Assembly (NCBI GenBank): GCA_029959085.1
Contig: JARWIR010000002.1
Span: forward strand, 62,550,154-62,614,153
Source of the DNA: Nemophila menziesii
Lineage: Eukaryota; Streptophyta; Magnoliopsida; Boraginales; Hydrophyllaceae
DNA: 64,000 nucleotides
Reading direction: 5' to 3'
A program made the position numbers and the translations under genes. Shown here in pieces: positions 46,959-61,310 of this stretch. Position 1 is the first letter of the stretch. Each line of letters begins with the position of its first letter. The notes below the pieces were generated by a model. It had not been told where the DNA came from. It saw only the letters and a list, made by a program, of their open reading frames with translations, and did no database searches.

Positions 46959-48654
46959 AAGCTCATTTATTTCTTTTGAAATAAATATCAATGGAGATTT
47001 ATTACTTGAAATTTATAAATTTATATTTATATTTAACTTTACCACTTGCATGGAGCCAAGGGTTAATCCATGCAATATTGGGGCACCCTTAAATTATGTG
47101 TGTTTTGTTACTATATTAGTTTAGGGGGTTTTGATTAATTTGTGAGGTTAATTAGAAAGTAGTTTCTTATTGGTTAGTGCAAACGGGGGTAATTATTGAC
47201 TCTGTAATACCGAAACATTAATATAGAAAGAAAACATTATATTACTTATATGTGTGTATAAGATGGATCATTTCCACCTAGGGAATGGTTACATGTGGTA
47301 CTCTTTAATCATTCTTCCGCTCAAAACTTTCTCTTCATATTATCTCATGTGTGTTTAATCACAAAATTTGTAGAAGGTTAGAGACTTGATCATTTGATAT
47401 AGATCCATGATATATTGTGTAGATTCTTAAACTCATCAAAACCCTATATGGACCTTAAATTGTCTAATTAATTTTATTATGATTGTTTTCTTTTTAAGAT
47501 TTTTTATTTTATGGTTTGAAAGAAGATGTGTATGAAATCATGTGATGAATTAAAAGAAGTTAATTTAAGTAATCTAAAGTTTCACTTAAATATTTTAAAG
47601 GTCTTAAAATAATCCTAAATTGTCACCCTAAATACTGAACTCTTTTTATTCATCCTATTGATGAAAGTAAAAAATTATGAAAGGTAATTTTCTAGTTTGT
47701 TTTTCTATTCTATTTTCTCTTTAAATAACAAAAGAGAAAAAGATTGACTAATGGATAATTAGAAGTTAATTCATATATTTAAAAAAAAAACTAAACTAAT
47801 TATTCAAATATAGTGTTTATCTCTTCAGCCTCCTAGTCTCGTAGCTATCATGGACTCTTCTTGAACTTTAACTCTTATATTCAAGGCCAACTTTTAAGAT
47901 TCAAATTTAGTCCAAGTGGGTCCCTAATACTATTCCATCTTGATTCTTTTCATTTTAAGTTGAGGTATATTATTCAATTCCTCTTTTAGCAGTTTCTACA
48001 AATAATAACTTTTTTATTACATGTGTGTTTATGATGGTATTCGGACAGTCTCCTACATTAACCATATATTCCTCTGTAAAAAATTATTTCAAGTCCTTAT
48101 ATGTGCTTTCTCCCATTTGCATTTATAAATGGTTATTCATACAACATATGGTTTGATATATTTCTTTGCTTATTGTCTCATGTAGTTTAGAATTTGAATG
48201 TTGTATATCCTTTGGCTCTCTCATGCTAGTTCTCTTTGTTTGTCTAAATGTTTGTTATTCATATTAGTTTCTACCAGAACTGTCATATCATCTATTAGTT
48301 TTTGTAAATATATCTATATGTAATTCTATCTACGAAATATTCTACTTCTTACAGTGTGCCATATGATCCCATGAGTCTTTGTTTTTCATAAAAACATGTC
48401 GCGAATAAAAGGCCTAGTTGGAAGTGTTTATTCAATAAAACACGGTGTTATTAAAATTATAATATTTGTTAAACATACATCATATGATCACATTAGGTTT
48501 TTCTTTAAGAATCACATATCTGGTGCTTCCTTGAAAAGTATTTCTAAAAATCTAAAACACTTTCAAACGGACACATGGATTCTTTAGCATGCACATTTTC
48601 TACAAAACTTCATCATAATACAATACATAACTGAATTAAATTAACTAAAAGATA
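46959..48654. other. Spacer between copia element and copy A2, no gene
   Basis: A+T-rich, with no recognised coding sequence. The ORF at 48396-48587 has no recognised motif. Confidence 0.5.
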
Positions 48655-48782
48655 AAGAAAAGTCAAAAAGGGTTTTTTTATACCAAAGTATTATATAAAT
48701 CAATGAATAATAATCAATAATCTCTATTTTTTATTAGAATAGAAGATTACAATGTCTACTATACAAAACTACATTCAAGAAC

Positions 48783-49652
48783 ACAAAGATAATTTAAAAT
48801 AATGATGTCTATTTTGATTAGTGGCCACTTAGCATGAAATATCACCTTAGATAAAAAGAATATATATTCCTAAATTATAAAAATAGAAGTGAAATCAAAT
48901 TATAATAGTGTAACACAATTTCTTAATGAATTGTATGGTCAAATGAAGTAGAGTCTGGAAACGGAAAAGATGTTCTTTAACCAATTTATGTGACATAATA
49001 ATTCCAATACTTGAATTTATCATCAATATATTTTGTTTATATTTTTCTAGAAATCTTTTGTTTGTGTGTGATTAAAGCGTGAATATTTTATGGAATTTTT
49101 TATATTGCTATGATCTTAATTAAGAATAACTTTCATTTCTAAACATGAATAAATATAACTGTCACTAACTAATAAAGATAGAATAACCATCTCATACTAT
49201 GATTGATCAAGCTCACATCAAAAGTCAACCTGACAAATGGTCAGGTCTTGTATGGTCGAATACAATAGTAATTTTTATGAATAGTGTTGCTAGGTCTAGT
49301 CATATCATACATGCCCTACGGATTCGGTTGTGTAAAGTTGTGGAATTTTAAAAGTAATAACCTAATTTAGGTCAGGTTTGATTACGTTTATGTTCGATCT
49401 ATTTTTTTCATAACATATTATGATTGATTTAGGTTAAGGTCCAGTTCAATTTTTGTCAATTTTTTGGATTTTAACAATTTCCCCCCATTGGTTAACTTTT
49501 ATAAGTGAGCATGCTACTAAAAATAGTTTATAGTAATTTACCTTAGTTATTAAACCATTTATTTTCAAAACAAAAAGATATTACAAACTAAACTAGACTA
49601 TTCTTGAAAACTTATAACATATTAAACTAAACTACTTTAACTTATTACAATA
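48783..49652. other. 870 bp present in A2 but not in A1
   Basis: A1 passes directly from 'cattt-aagaac' to 'atgatgaataac'; A2 has 870 bp between. No terminal repeats, target duplication or ORF were found. It may be an insertion in A2 or a deletion in A1; the other copies do not cover the spot. Confidence 0.8.
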
Positions 49653-52600
49653 TGATGAATAACATTATTACTAAGTTATTATAGGTTTAACAAAACTATA
49701 TACATTATTATTTACTAAATTATAACAAATCCAAAATAGACAAAATAATTATAACAAATTTGTTGTTCTGCCATGGGATTTAGGCAGCCTACATACTTTT
49801 GTATAGGTTATTTTAAATACACGCTATAAACATATAATAGTTCTCTACAAAAAACAGTTAGTAGGTTGTAAAATATAATTTTAATCTTATATTACCGGCT
49901 TACAACTGAGGTCATTGTTGAGGATTCCGTAGAACCTTAACTTAATAGATTTAAGAGCACATCGTCATTAGAGTTCAACTCGATTAATTTTTATTGAGTA
50001 TCCGGGTTTAGCGTGGTCTTGCAATTAAACCAGTCTATCCAATGTGGTATGATAATGCTAGCTCTGGCTGGTTTTCTTCCCTTTGTAAGTGTAATTTTCA
50101 TACAAGTGTGTGTTGGGGATGCGAGAGATTTGGATGGAGGGTTGGTCAGGGGACATGTATCTATCATTTCTACATAATCTTTGTATGCAACTTTTGTACG
50201 ACTGAGCTTATTAACAATAAACATGCTCTATGTAAGCTTTTATATCAGCATTTACAAACCTTTCAGTGAATGACAATTTGTAGAGAGGGTTCATATTAGT
50301 TAGCATAATACCAAGTTCTAATGTACCAGAAACCTCATCCATTTGGATAGAAAAATAATAAAATTTGTCAAGACAAAGATTACTACGTGGATATATGTAC
50401 CTAAAAATAAAGTAGTACTTATGCCTTAAATATAAAAAAAGTCACAAGATCATTCAAAACGTACTAATCCTCGCGGATCAAGAAATTATCACGAAAATGT
50501 TCATTATTAATAATCTTCAATATATCCTTATGCTCGTAGGCTTGTTTAGCATTACTAAGATGAAATAATGCTTCCTCTGCACAAGAGAAAGAGTATCCGG
50601 TAATCTTAATAGGGGCATTATTCCAAAGACACAAACCTTTGACTACCAAACTGATATAGGGATCAATATGCACAACAAGAGATGAAACTCAATATTGAAA
50701 GTGTAGAGCTCAAATCATTTCTTTAATATATAAAAAATTGCCATCAAATAGATAATAAGATTTGTAAATAGTGCACAAACTGAAACTTAATGGGTTCGAA
50801 ATAATAAATTCAAAATACAATATTAAAACAACCTAAAATGGTTTAAAGTCAATTTAGAACACAAAACTAGTGATTTTGGATGGATTTTTAATAAATTAGG
50901 CTCTGAAGAACAAACACTCACAAAACATATATTTTAGCAAAATCCCATTTAAACAAGATTTTTGGATTTTAGATTTATCTATAGTTTATTATGATTAAAA
51001 ATACTATATTCTTTTGATAAATATCACATTTGAAATTTTGAATTTGAGATTAAAAATTTAACCCCAACAATAAACTTATGTAAAATTATGCAGATGCATG
51101 AATGTTGGAGAGGATAAATCTTAAATTTTTCAGCACTACATTGTCTTTCTCTACCAACTAGTAATTGCATGCTCTAGTCAGATCTCAATTAACATGGTCA
51201 ATTTTTGAATTTTGAAATTTTTGTCATTCATCTCGAGACTTGGTAGCCAGTAGCTTGCATTTCCAATACCTTGAATTGTTGTCAAACGAACAACTTTAAA
51301 TATTGAGATATGATGCAGAACTCATGGACCAAAGAACTATCCAAATTTTTCCTTGTGCTTTGTTAACCTTACCCATTTTTTTAATTTTATGTTAAAACTC
51401 TCCCTTATCATTGATAACAATTGAAGTCGTACTAGCTTTCCTATTAGCCACTATAGGGTTTTCTTCACATATTGAGTCATCCTCTCCAAATAATGATTTC
51501 ATTAGAATTTTTTTTATTTTGTACTTAAACGTATATCAAGTTAATGTAATTGAAGTTGTACTAGATTTAGAAATGTAATTATTTACCAATCCCTTTAAGT
51601 TGTATAATAAACACCAAGTTCATCATACACGTTAAAATCATAGGTAGATTCAACGTATATCTACAAAATTGACCAGATAAGTGAATAATACACCATTTGT
51701 GTAGTGTTCGAGGCTAGACTTGGATGTTGAGCACGGGTATTCGGAAGGGGTAACATTAAATTCCAACTCTGGATCTCCAAACCCTAATGGTATAATAGTG
51801 CTCTAGATATAAAAGTATCAACATGTATCTTTAATTCATAGTTAAAACTACATGTTTGAAGCAGTGTAAATAATTATACACATAATCAATTAAATGATTA
51901 AATAGTATACCATTGGTGTCGTGATAATATAGCTCTAGATATAAAACTATCATGCACCTATAATTTGTAGTTAATAGTTAATGTTAGAATTATATTGTGT
52001 CAACAATTTGACACATAATGGATGAAATTGAAATAAAGAGAATACAATTGTTAACCTGTTCAAGGATATGAGAAACATGAAATCCCCTTTCTTGATTCTC
52101 TAGTCTCTATTGAGATAATAGAGATCTAGATATAAAATTATCAGCATGTAACTTTAAATTGTAGTTAGACATACATGTTAGAATCATTTGTTGATTCAAT
52201 ACATCTTTAGGTAATGAACTAACAAATTATACAGTGAGATAAACTTTAAGGATCTTTAAGAACCTGAAGTGCATTTTTTGCAAAATATAGGACCATATAG
52301 TGCAATTAACTACAAGTTTAGTATATATGTAAAATTTTACTATATGTCCTTATATTTTTTTCATATGATAAGGACCTTAGGTGTTATTTTTCACAAATTA
52401 TAGGGTCATTTGATGTAATTAACTCAACATATATGATTTTTTTCATAACTTAGGGACTGATTTTTTTTTCCACAAACTATATGTTTTACCATGGCTTGAA
52501 ATCATGGGTTATAATTCATCTCTTTTCCAAAGATTCTTTCTTTACTCTATTTTATCATATGTTTTAGTCATTGCATTATTTATTTGCAATATCATATATA

Positions 52601-54947
52601 AAGTGTTTCAAATAAGTTCTATATACCTTTATTTGTAAAGAGTAGCAAATATTCCCCTATGTATGGGTAGATTTGAAAGATTAAAGCTTAATATGCATAT
52701 GAAAAAGGGGGAAAATCAATTTACACTAATCGAGATAATCTTACATGTTTTGTGTAGAGGTAGATTCTAAACATTAATCCTTAGTACACCTATAAAAATA
52801 GAGGGACCAATGGTGCAATTTACACTAATCAGGATAATCTTACGGTTCTGGTTCGTCTCTTTTCAAAAGATCCTTTCTTTACTCCATTTTATCATATGTG
52901 TTAGTTATCTCATTATAAATTTTCAATGTCATATAACAAGATTCAAATTAGTTCTATATACATTTTCTTTCAAAAGAGTAGCAAATATTCGCCTGTGTAG
53001 GGCTAGATGCAAAACATTAATGCTTAATACACCTATTAAATCATAGGAAAAATTGGTGCAAAAAGAATATAATATGCAAAAAAAGATTACACACCTATAA
53101 AACACACATATATAGTAATTAAGAAAATAATATACAAAAAAAGAATACACACCTTCTTAAAAGTTCTCTACTGTGTGATGACTAAATATTAAAAAGTTTT
53201 GAAATTTTTTCCTAGAACCACAAAACAAATGCACAATATATTAGAATATAATAGAATAGATGATGGATTTGGTATAAGGTGTATATAAAATGTTATACCT
53301 GAAAGTTGTGAAACGTGATAAAACGAAAAAATGACCATTATATGATATATATAATTGAGCCAAAATAACATGGTGGGAATTTAATTTTTCATTTATATTT
53401 GGAGGAAATAAAGGTAGAGTTAAAGAAATTTGAGTTAGGTACTTAAGAGATAATCAGTAAATAAAATATCAGATAATGTAGTTTATATTTAAACTAAGAT
53501 AAACATGTACGATTCTTGTTAAAGATAAAGATTAAACTTATAAGATGTTGTAGAAGATAATCATTGGAAGTAAATATTAAATAGTGTAGAATAAATTTAA
53601 ACTAAAAGTTAGATAGCTCTTCACTCACGAAAATTAGTCATCAATTATTTGTATCTTTACCATTCTTAGTTTTATCAACAATGTTTTCTAATATTTTTGC
53701 CTTATAGCTCTGCTTTTAAATAACGTGTATAGGGAGTAAAAGAGATATTTTTTGAGCAATTTGTAACATTGACTATTCAAATCCCTATTGAAGAGTATAA
53801 TATGTATAAATAAACATGATCAATTAAAATATAAAATAGCTATATTACTAATGAATATCATTATATCATTTCAGAATCGTACTACTATATTGTTCTATGA
53901 TGCTTTTATCCTCTCATACATGCAAGTAAAATTTAAGGGGATCAAAATATCAAACAAAATAATCATTAAAAAATCCCAAAAAAGACCAAGCTTACAATAA
54001 AATCAACCTATGTAGTGAGCTCATAGTCCTCATAACCCCAATAACCCTTTTAATATCTAACATAACCCTTTTACATATCTTTTCAAATAAAAAACAACAC
54101 ACTGTTTTAAGGTAAGAAATTATGCCATAAAACCTTTTATTCTGGTAATCATAATCACATTAGATTCTCTATAAGTACCATAAGAGTTATTAAGTAAATT
54201 AAAAGTTTTCATTTTATTAATTTGGCTAAACTTGATAACTGTAATTAAGAATTGAATATATTTTCTTTCATGATGTCCTTAATGTATAACCAATCTCGTT
54301 AGTGTATATTACAAATAATAGTGGACATGTTTGTAACTTCAATACATATTCTTTTGCAACACATTCTTTGTTCTTATAATATTGTATCGTTAACATGGTA
54401 GTGTAAAGTTTTCATTTTCCTATATAAAGGTCACTTGATCAGTTACCAATGATACACTTTTTCAAGCTTAAAATCATCAATCTCCTTATATTTATATACT
54501 TACTAACATTTTACGTTTTATGAGATAGAAATTGATCCTCATTAATGCATTATGGGTTAAAATTACAAAAACAAGACAACAATAATTTTTATTGAAAATT
54601 GTTTGGAACACTAAATAAAAGGAAAATATTAGAAAATGATCGCCCAACATGTGACAAAAACAAAAAAGAGCTAACAAATTCAAAAAAATCAACAAACAAC
54701 ATTTCTAACATCCGCATGTTACTATATAAATCACATGAACAAACCAGACTTTCTAAATTCTAACATAATGCTCCTTCCATGAAATTCTTGACTGTTGATT
54801 TTATTCAAGGCAAATGCGTTATCTCTAGTATCATAATAATCTATGTAGATAAGGTTCGTATCTGGATTTCAACTAATACTTTTATCGGGCCTAACCAAAG
54901 TAATCCATTAAAAAATACAAAATAAGCAAAATCACTGAACTAAAAAA

Positions 54948-54950
<3 letters not shown>

Positions 54951-54978
<28 letters not shown>
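54951..54978. repeat. (TA)n microsatellite in A2
   Basis: 28 bp of alternating AT; the matching sites in A1 (about 5444) and C (about 37800) have only a few units, so this tract expanded in A2. Confidence 0.93.
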
Positions 54979-54981
<3 letters not shown>

Positions 54982-57900
54982 AAATAGTATTTATAATTTT
55001 GAGATTTGATGCGAAAGTAGGTATAGTAATTCCTTCACATGAAGATTACTTAACATAAACATCAAAATTTTGTTCACGGCTAGCGAAGAAGACTAAATGA
55101 TCCAAACTAGAAATCATTATTGTTCCTTTTATTATGTACATCTATGATATTTATAGAGAATGTAACAGTGAACTCAGCCCAAACAGCTTCAGCGATTATG
55201 AGACCACGTACGGGTGGTGAATTTGAAGAAGGTGAAATGGGAGGGGACACCGATGAATTACCCAAACAATAATCAAACTTCATGGTAATACGTTTTCTGC
55301 ATAAACTGATATTGTATATGTTTACTTTGAATCTCCCTCAAAGCACTTTGTGTCTGTCTTTATCAGAACTTATAAGCAAGGTTCTCGTTTACTGAAATAT
55401 CATAACCAACAATCTATTTTGTAATTAGAAAAATATACGTTAATGTGATGAAAAACAATAACAATAATAGAATTTCAATTAATCAAAGTATTCTTTAAAC
55501 TTTTAAAAAACATAATCCTAAAATTTATGGTACTTATACATGGATTTCATGAATTATTAATCTTGAGATAATAAACATGCCACATATAATAAAGGTCTAC
55601 TTAAACAATTAACAAAGAAAATTAGTTAAATAATATATACTTTAAATAATCAATGAGATCACTCAACTAACAAAACTATAAAACTAGAATAAAAAACTTT
55701 TATATAATGACATAGAATTATAATAAACAATATATAAAAGACACATAATTAAAAAGTTCAGTTTTTGCAAACATCAATATCTCATATCAGGTGTGTTTAA
55801 TATATATGTTTCTCAACTAAAAAACTTTTATATGAATGTTTGTTCATTTAAAACAACATAAAATCCAATTCATAATGTTACCGATATTATAATTCAAAGT
55901 TCATACATTCATAAGTATCATAAGCTTTAACAATTAAAAGAAATGGAACACGTAATAATAATAGATAAACAAATCATGCAATTCTATTCAATCCCATTTA
56001 TGTTCGATACCATAAACTATGTGCGCAACAAGTCAATTTAAAGTAAAACCTATCATTTAAGGCATAGGTTCAACATAAAATTTGATTGTTTAAATGTTAA
56101 GGAACTTACTATTAGTAGTGTGATTCAATTGTTTTTTCTCTTTTATTTGTTGGTGTATTAGTTTGTTTCCTGGCCATTGTAGTGTGTTTGGAAATCAACC
56201 TAAAAAATGATTATAGTGGAAATATTAGTAATCATATATGAATTTTCATACTAAACTAAACTAATTTATTGATAATCTCAATTTGCATAGTAAATTCAAC
56301 TAAGCCAACGAAAAAATTTAACTGATTCAATGATAAACGGAATAGTAAACCCCTAATTCCTCCATATTTTTCAAACTAAACATATATATGGATAAGAAAA
56401 GTATAAATACATATTTTAAAACATAAACATTACAGTTTATTAAGAAATAATTAACAAATGCCATTAAACCAAAATGAACAAGAATTTGAATCTGTAAAAA
56501 ATCTCAATTGAACTTGTGAAAGCATTGTGATCGAAACTTACAACTAATTAGTTTATTTATTGGTAAGTAATTAGTAATCTTATTTACAAAACTACACATA
56601 CATAAATGGAAACAAAAGTTCAAAATCAATGAAATATATTGTAAATAAAAAATAAAATTATTCATTTTTTCAATAAAAATTAATTGAATTATAAAACTCA
56701 CATAATCAAATAGATCTATACATGCAATCACTTAATATAAAAAGTAGGATTTTCAAAATAAAATCATATCTGAAGACTATTATGAAAACCTAGTATGTCT
56801 CTTTTATAGCAATTTTTAAACCCATTAAGCAAGGATTTAGAACCATAACCATAGTAACCACATCAAATCTGAAATTGTTGAACATTATTAAAAAAATAGA
56901 CAAAACAGACTTACCAGACTGGAAAATTGTTTGTTTAGAAAATTACCTGAAAAATGAAATAAAAATTGAATATCATTGAACGTTCTCTTTTTTTTTATTA
57001 TCATTTTAGAAAAGAAGGATGAGATATCTGAGTATGAGAGAGATATGCGGAATATAAGATAGGTTTTGTGAGAGACTGTGATAAACAATGAAAAGTGTAG
57101 GTCTTAAGACAGAGTAACGTGTCATCTTATGGGCTGAAGAATAGAAGGCTAGAAGAAACTCATGGGTTGGCGCAAACCAAAAAAATGGGAATTAGGACCC
57201 CGAACGGGTCATCGATTTTTACGGGTCTACTTTGTTACATAATTGGAAAACGGTGTATTAAAAATAATAAAAAAAATTATAGGAAAAATAAGTTAAAAAT
57301 ATAACTAAACTATAAGTATAACCTTAAATCGGACAATTTTTAAATTTTATGCTAATATTTAACTTTTAAAAAAACAAATGTAAATTTGATGGTTTATAAA
57401 TTTATAATTCTTTTGGTTAAATACTCAAAATATCATTGAACCTCATTCTCCTTATCCTAAGAGTCAAACATTTTTTTATACATTAAAAGTTTCATACATA
57501 GTTTATATTTGCTTAATCATCAAAATATGTTTTGGTTTGATAATTTTATACAAGAATATATTTGCTCTTGCAACTATATGATTGATTTAGTCACAAACGA
57601 GTGAATGTGAAGACTATCATATTTTAAAGAAACTCCATTTGTAGTGTTGGTAACTGTGTAGTATTATCATATATTATCATTCTTGTTTGAACTAAAAAAA
57701 TATTATTGGCACCCAAAAACAAACAATCGCAAACATATACACATTCTTATGATATTGTGAATATGACACAAAAAAATGATATTTTATCTGTATATAATTC
57801 CACACATACAAATATAAATAAAGAGTGACCATAATTTAATTTAGCTAAAAATACCCAATTGACATTTAAATTTATCTACAAACACCTACTATATATGGAT

Positions 57901-60020
57901 TACCCTAAAATTAAAAACATGTTAATAAAAAATAAATGAAGCCTAAAATACCGAAAACAAACACCATGAATTCTTGCCCCTCTCTCCCCAGCCTTTGTCC
58001 TTCAACAACAACTGTTCAAGGTGTCACTCCAACACCATTGAATTACCGCTGCCATTCATGGAGCCACCCCACCACTATCATTGTTGCATTTTATCCATCA
58101 CCATCACAACCACATCAAACTCTCATTATCTTGTATTATGTTAAGTAAAAGAAGGTTTCATCCCAAAATTTTCTTCCTGAGTAAATTCTTCAAATGTTCC
58201 ATATATAGAAGTAGGTGAATCACCACCGCCTTTTAATACTCACCAACACTATTACTCTATGTTTAAACGACTCATAGTTGCAACCCGCACTACCTCTATA
58301 ACCACCATTACCACCATCGACCTCCATGTAACCCCATAAAACCACCACAATCGTGATATCTATATTCAACATCAAAGACTAAAAAATCTCTTTTTCAATT
58401 AATCAAAGGATAACAATGGTATTACAAAAGTAGTGTTCGATAAAATCACCAAGTCATTTTTCAATTTTATTTTCCCCTTTTATCGGTAATTATATCATCT
58501 GGACTCCATTGCCATTTAATAGAATTTCTCTTCTATCAACGAAATTAAGTCTAGGATTTCACTTCTAACTTTGAAGAAATTTACATGTAATGAGATTTCT
58601 CTTCTCTGCTAATCAGTTAAAATTATATATGGAATAACTCATTGAATTTTGGTGAGATTCTAATTTAATCAAATGTTAGCATTCTTTGTCTGAATCTCCT
58701 ATTAAATAATTCAACATTTAACATTTTACACTCTTTCAGATAAAATCAAATAGGTTAAATCAAATTCACTTGGTAAATATATCATTTTTAAATTTAATGT
58801 ATAAATATAAGGGGTGATTGAAGAAATCGTATGGAATAGAGAAACATAGACTTGCACGTCCAACAAATATGTGGTACAAGATATAATGAACAACAAATTT
58901 ATGAAACAATTTCAACATTAACTACTTTTCTACATAGTTGGTTATTCAGTTAATTACTGTTGTGTAGCTTATTATATAGAACTTTCATAATTTTCAGTTA
59001 GATCCTTTAAAAGTTTCAATTTCGAAACATATATGTTTTATTTAAAACTTTGTAAGTTAAAATTCCATTTTCTTTTAAAAATATACATAATTACTTACAA
59101 AATGAAATGGAGTATTGTTTATAATGTATTATCTTCGAATTAAATAGTTTTTTTATCATTTAATTATAAGTAAAATAATAAACAAACATAAAATATAAAT
59201 TTAGCCCATTTTCACTATGTATTAAAAAAAAGTTAATATACCTTTTTGTTTAAACAAATTAAAATAGTCACCTAGATTAAATATTAATTCTTGAAATATA
59301 CCCTTAAGGTTAAAAAATCCACATTATTTTTTTTGTAAAATAAAAATTTTATAGAACAAACTTAATTGTCCTCATAGTGGTACTAACCTATCAACTCCCC
59401 TTACATAAAAAAAATTTCAATCTTCATTGCACAAACACCCATAAAGCATATCAATTTTTGTTATTTAGATTTTTAATTTCATTTACCTTTCTAACTGAAT
59501 TTAGTTTTCAGTATATGGATTTGAGTTTGATATATAATTAGATATATATCTATATTGGAGAAGGGCCAATGGCCCGAAATATATCCTATTTCCATCTATA
59601 TATTTTAACATTTGAATCAAAATTTTATTCTTTCTAGCCATTAGATCTAATTCAATTAAAGGTCAAGATTGTATAAATTAAATCAACACTCTGAAATGTC
59701 TTGATTTTCGTCTATATTTTTCAGCCGTTAGATTATTTGCAGGTCATTTTATTATAATTTATTTAGTTTTAATTATATGTTGGCCATTTTATTATAATTT
59801 ATTTATTTTTAACACAATAACCTGATTTCCACAATTTTTTTGGATACAAAATACCAAATATTAATATTCTTAATAATAAAATTCTAGCAAAAAAGATTTA
59901 ATAATAAGATTTTAGTTTTTTTTTGTTTTTTTATCTCAAAAAATATTTATTTATTTGGTGTTTAATTTATTTTTATAAATTAAAAATTTTCAAAGATCCT
60001 TTAAACATGAGTTTATACCT

Positions 60021-60024
<4 letters not shown>

Positions 60025-60055
<31 letters not shown>
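60025..60055. repeat. (TA)n microsatellite in B2
   Basis: About 31 bp; counterpart of the longer tract at 24885-24949 in B1. Confidence 0.93.
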
Positions 60056-60058
<3 letters not shown>

Positions 60059-60471
60059 CGTATATATACATATATATATTGATGATATTATTGTTTTCAA
60101 AGACTAATTATAAGAATTTTTGTCTAGTCTAGTGAGAATTGATGGGTTGTATATATATGTATTTATAGATACATGTGTATGTATTGTTTCGGGAGTCGGT
60201 GAAGAAAACTAGGTGGGTACCAGGGTAGAAACGGAAATGGAGAATATATGTTTTATATACACGTATATACATATATATATATATAAATGTGTGTGAGAAT
60301 AAAGATAGATGTAAAGCAGAATTATACCTCATATATTTTAATAACATTGTCTGATGAAATAAATAAGAAAAAAATCAAATGAAAAGAGATAAACCAATTC
60401 ATTAAATAATGAAAACACCATAGTGTAGGCGATAAAGGGTGAAATAAAGTATTAATTTCTCTCTAACAATG

Positions 60472-60472
<1 letters not shown>

Positions 60473-60508
<36 letters not shown>
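60473..60508. repeat. (GT)n(AT)n compound microsatellite in B2
   Basis: Four GT units followed by about 28 bp of AT. The B1 counterpart (near 25360-25378) has only a short AT run and no GT units. Confidence 0.9.
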
Positions 60509-60511
<3 letters not shown>

Positions 60512-60985
60512 TGTTTCTTTATTGTTTTTGTTTTCTTATCAAAATTTAGAGATGATGAAGAGAGGGTAGACTGACTAGTTTAGTATTGGGATGGGATGGG
60601 ATGGGGGTTATTTGATTATCACGGTTGAGCATGATCGAATTATCAAAGATTCGGTTAACCGTTTGTTGATATGTTGAACCAACATTCTTAATTTGAATGA
60701 CATAAATTTGTCGGGAATAAGATATTTCTATGTTACAAAGGTGGTATTTTACTCGTCTTCCTCGATATCATATTTTTATTGTAGCTTTTTACATATACCT
60801 AAAGGATAATAAAGGATGTCCAACTGTGGATTCCATGATCTTGTTTTATCTTTAAGAGGAGAAAGTTGTCCTTTGACCAAACTCGATTAACGTTAGTACA
60901 ATCTACTTAATTCCTACATGCTCACTAAGTATGGAGTTGGCGATCCATAGGGATATTGGGCATCTAGAATGTTGCAGGATTTTAA

Positions 60986-61310
60986 TAATCGGTTCACCTG
61001 TCGGATGACAATTTTATTTTCATCCAAGTAGTTCCCATTATATTGAGAGAAGGGTTTGACATCTAGATCTACTATAGATAGTGTTAGCTAATACTTTAGG
61101 GTGTGTACACACTGTTCGGATAAGAATCACGAACGAAAATCAGGAAATAACTGTTATTGGAGCTTGTAGACTAATTTTAGACACTCGTATTGACTCACCT
61201 AATATTATGTCATATTTTTGTAAAGATTTTGGAACCTCTCCAACCCGACTATACTAGGTGGAATTTTATTCTATAATTCACATAATTTACTCATTGAGGA
61301 AGCCCTTGTA
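60986..61310. other. 325 bp present in B2 but deleted from B1
   Basis: Both borders in B2 read AATA ('tttaataatcgg' on the left, 'tgtaatacaagg' on the right), and B1 has a single AATA at the join (25858-25864). This is the pattern of a microhomology deletion in B1. The segment itself has no recognised gene. Confidence 0.8.

Larger units (their letters stand above)
48655..57322 (+). repeat. Low-copy long repeat, copy A2
   Basis: Counterpart of A1, continuous with B2. It contains 48783-49652, absent from A1, and about 40 bases near 51610-51655 that A1 lacks; it lacks the 66 bp near A1 569-634. Part of it (53437-55606) is also in C. It contains no recognised gene. Confidence 0.93.
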
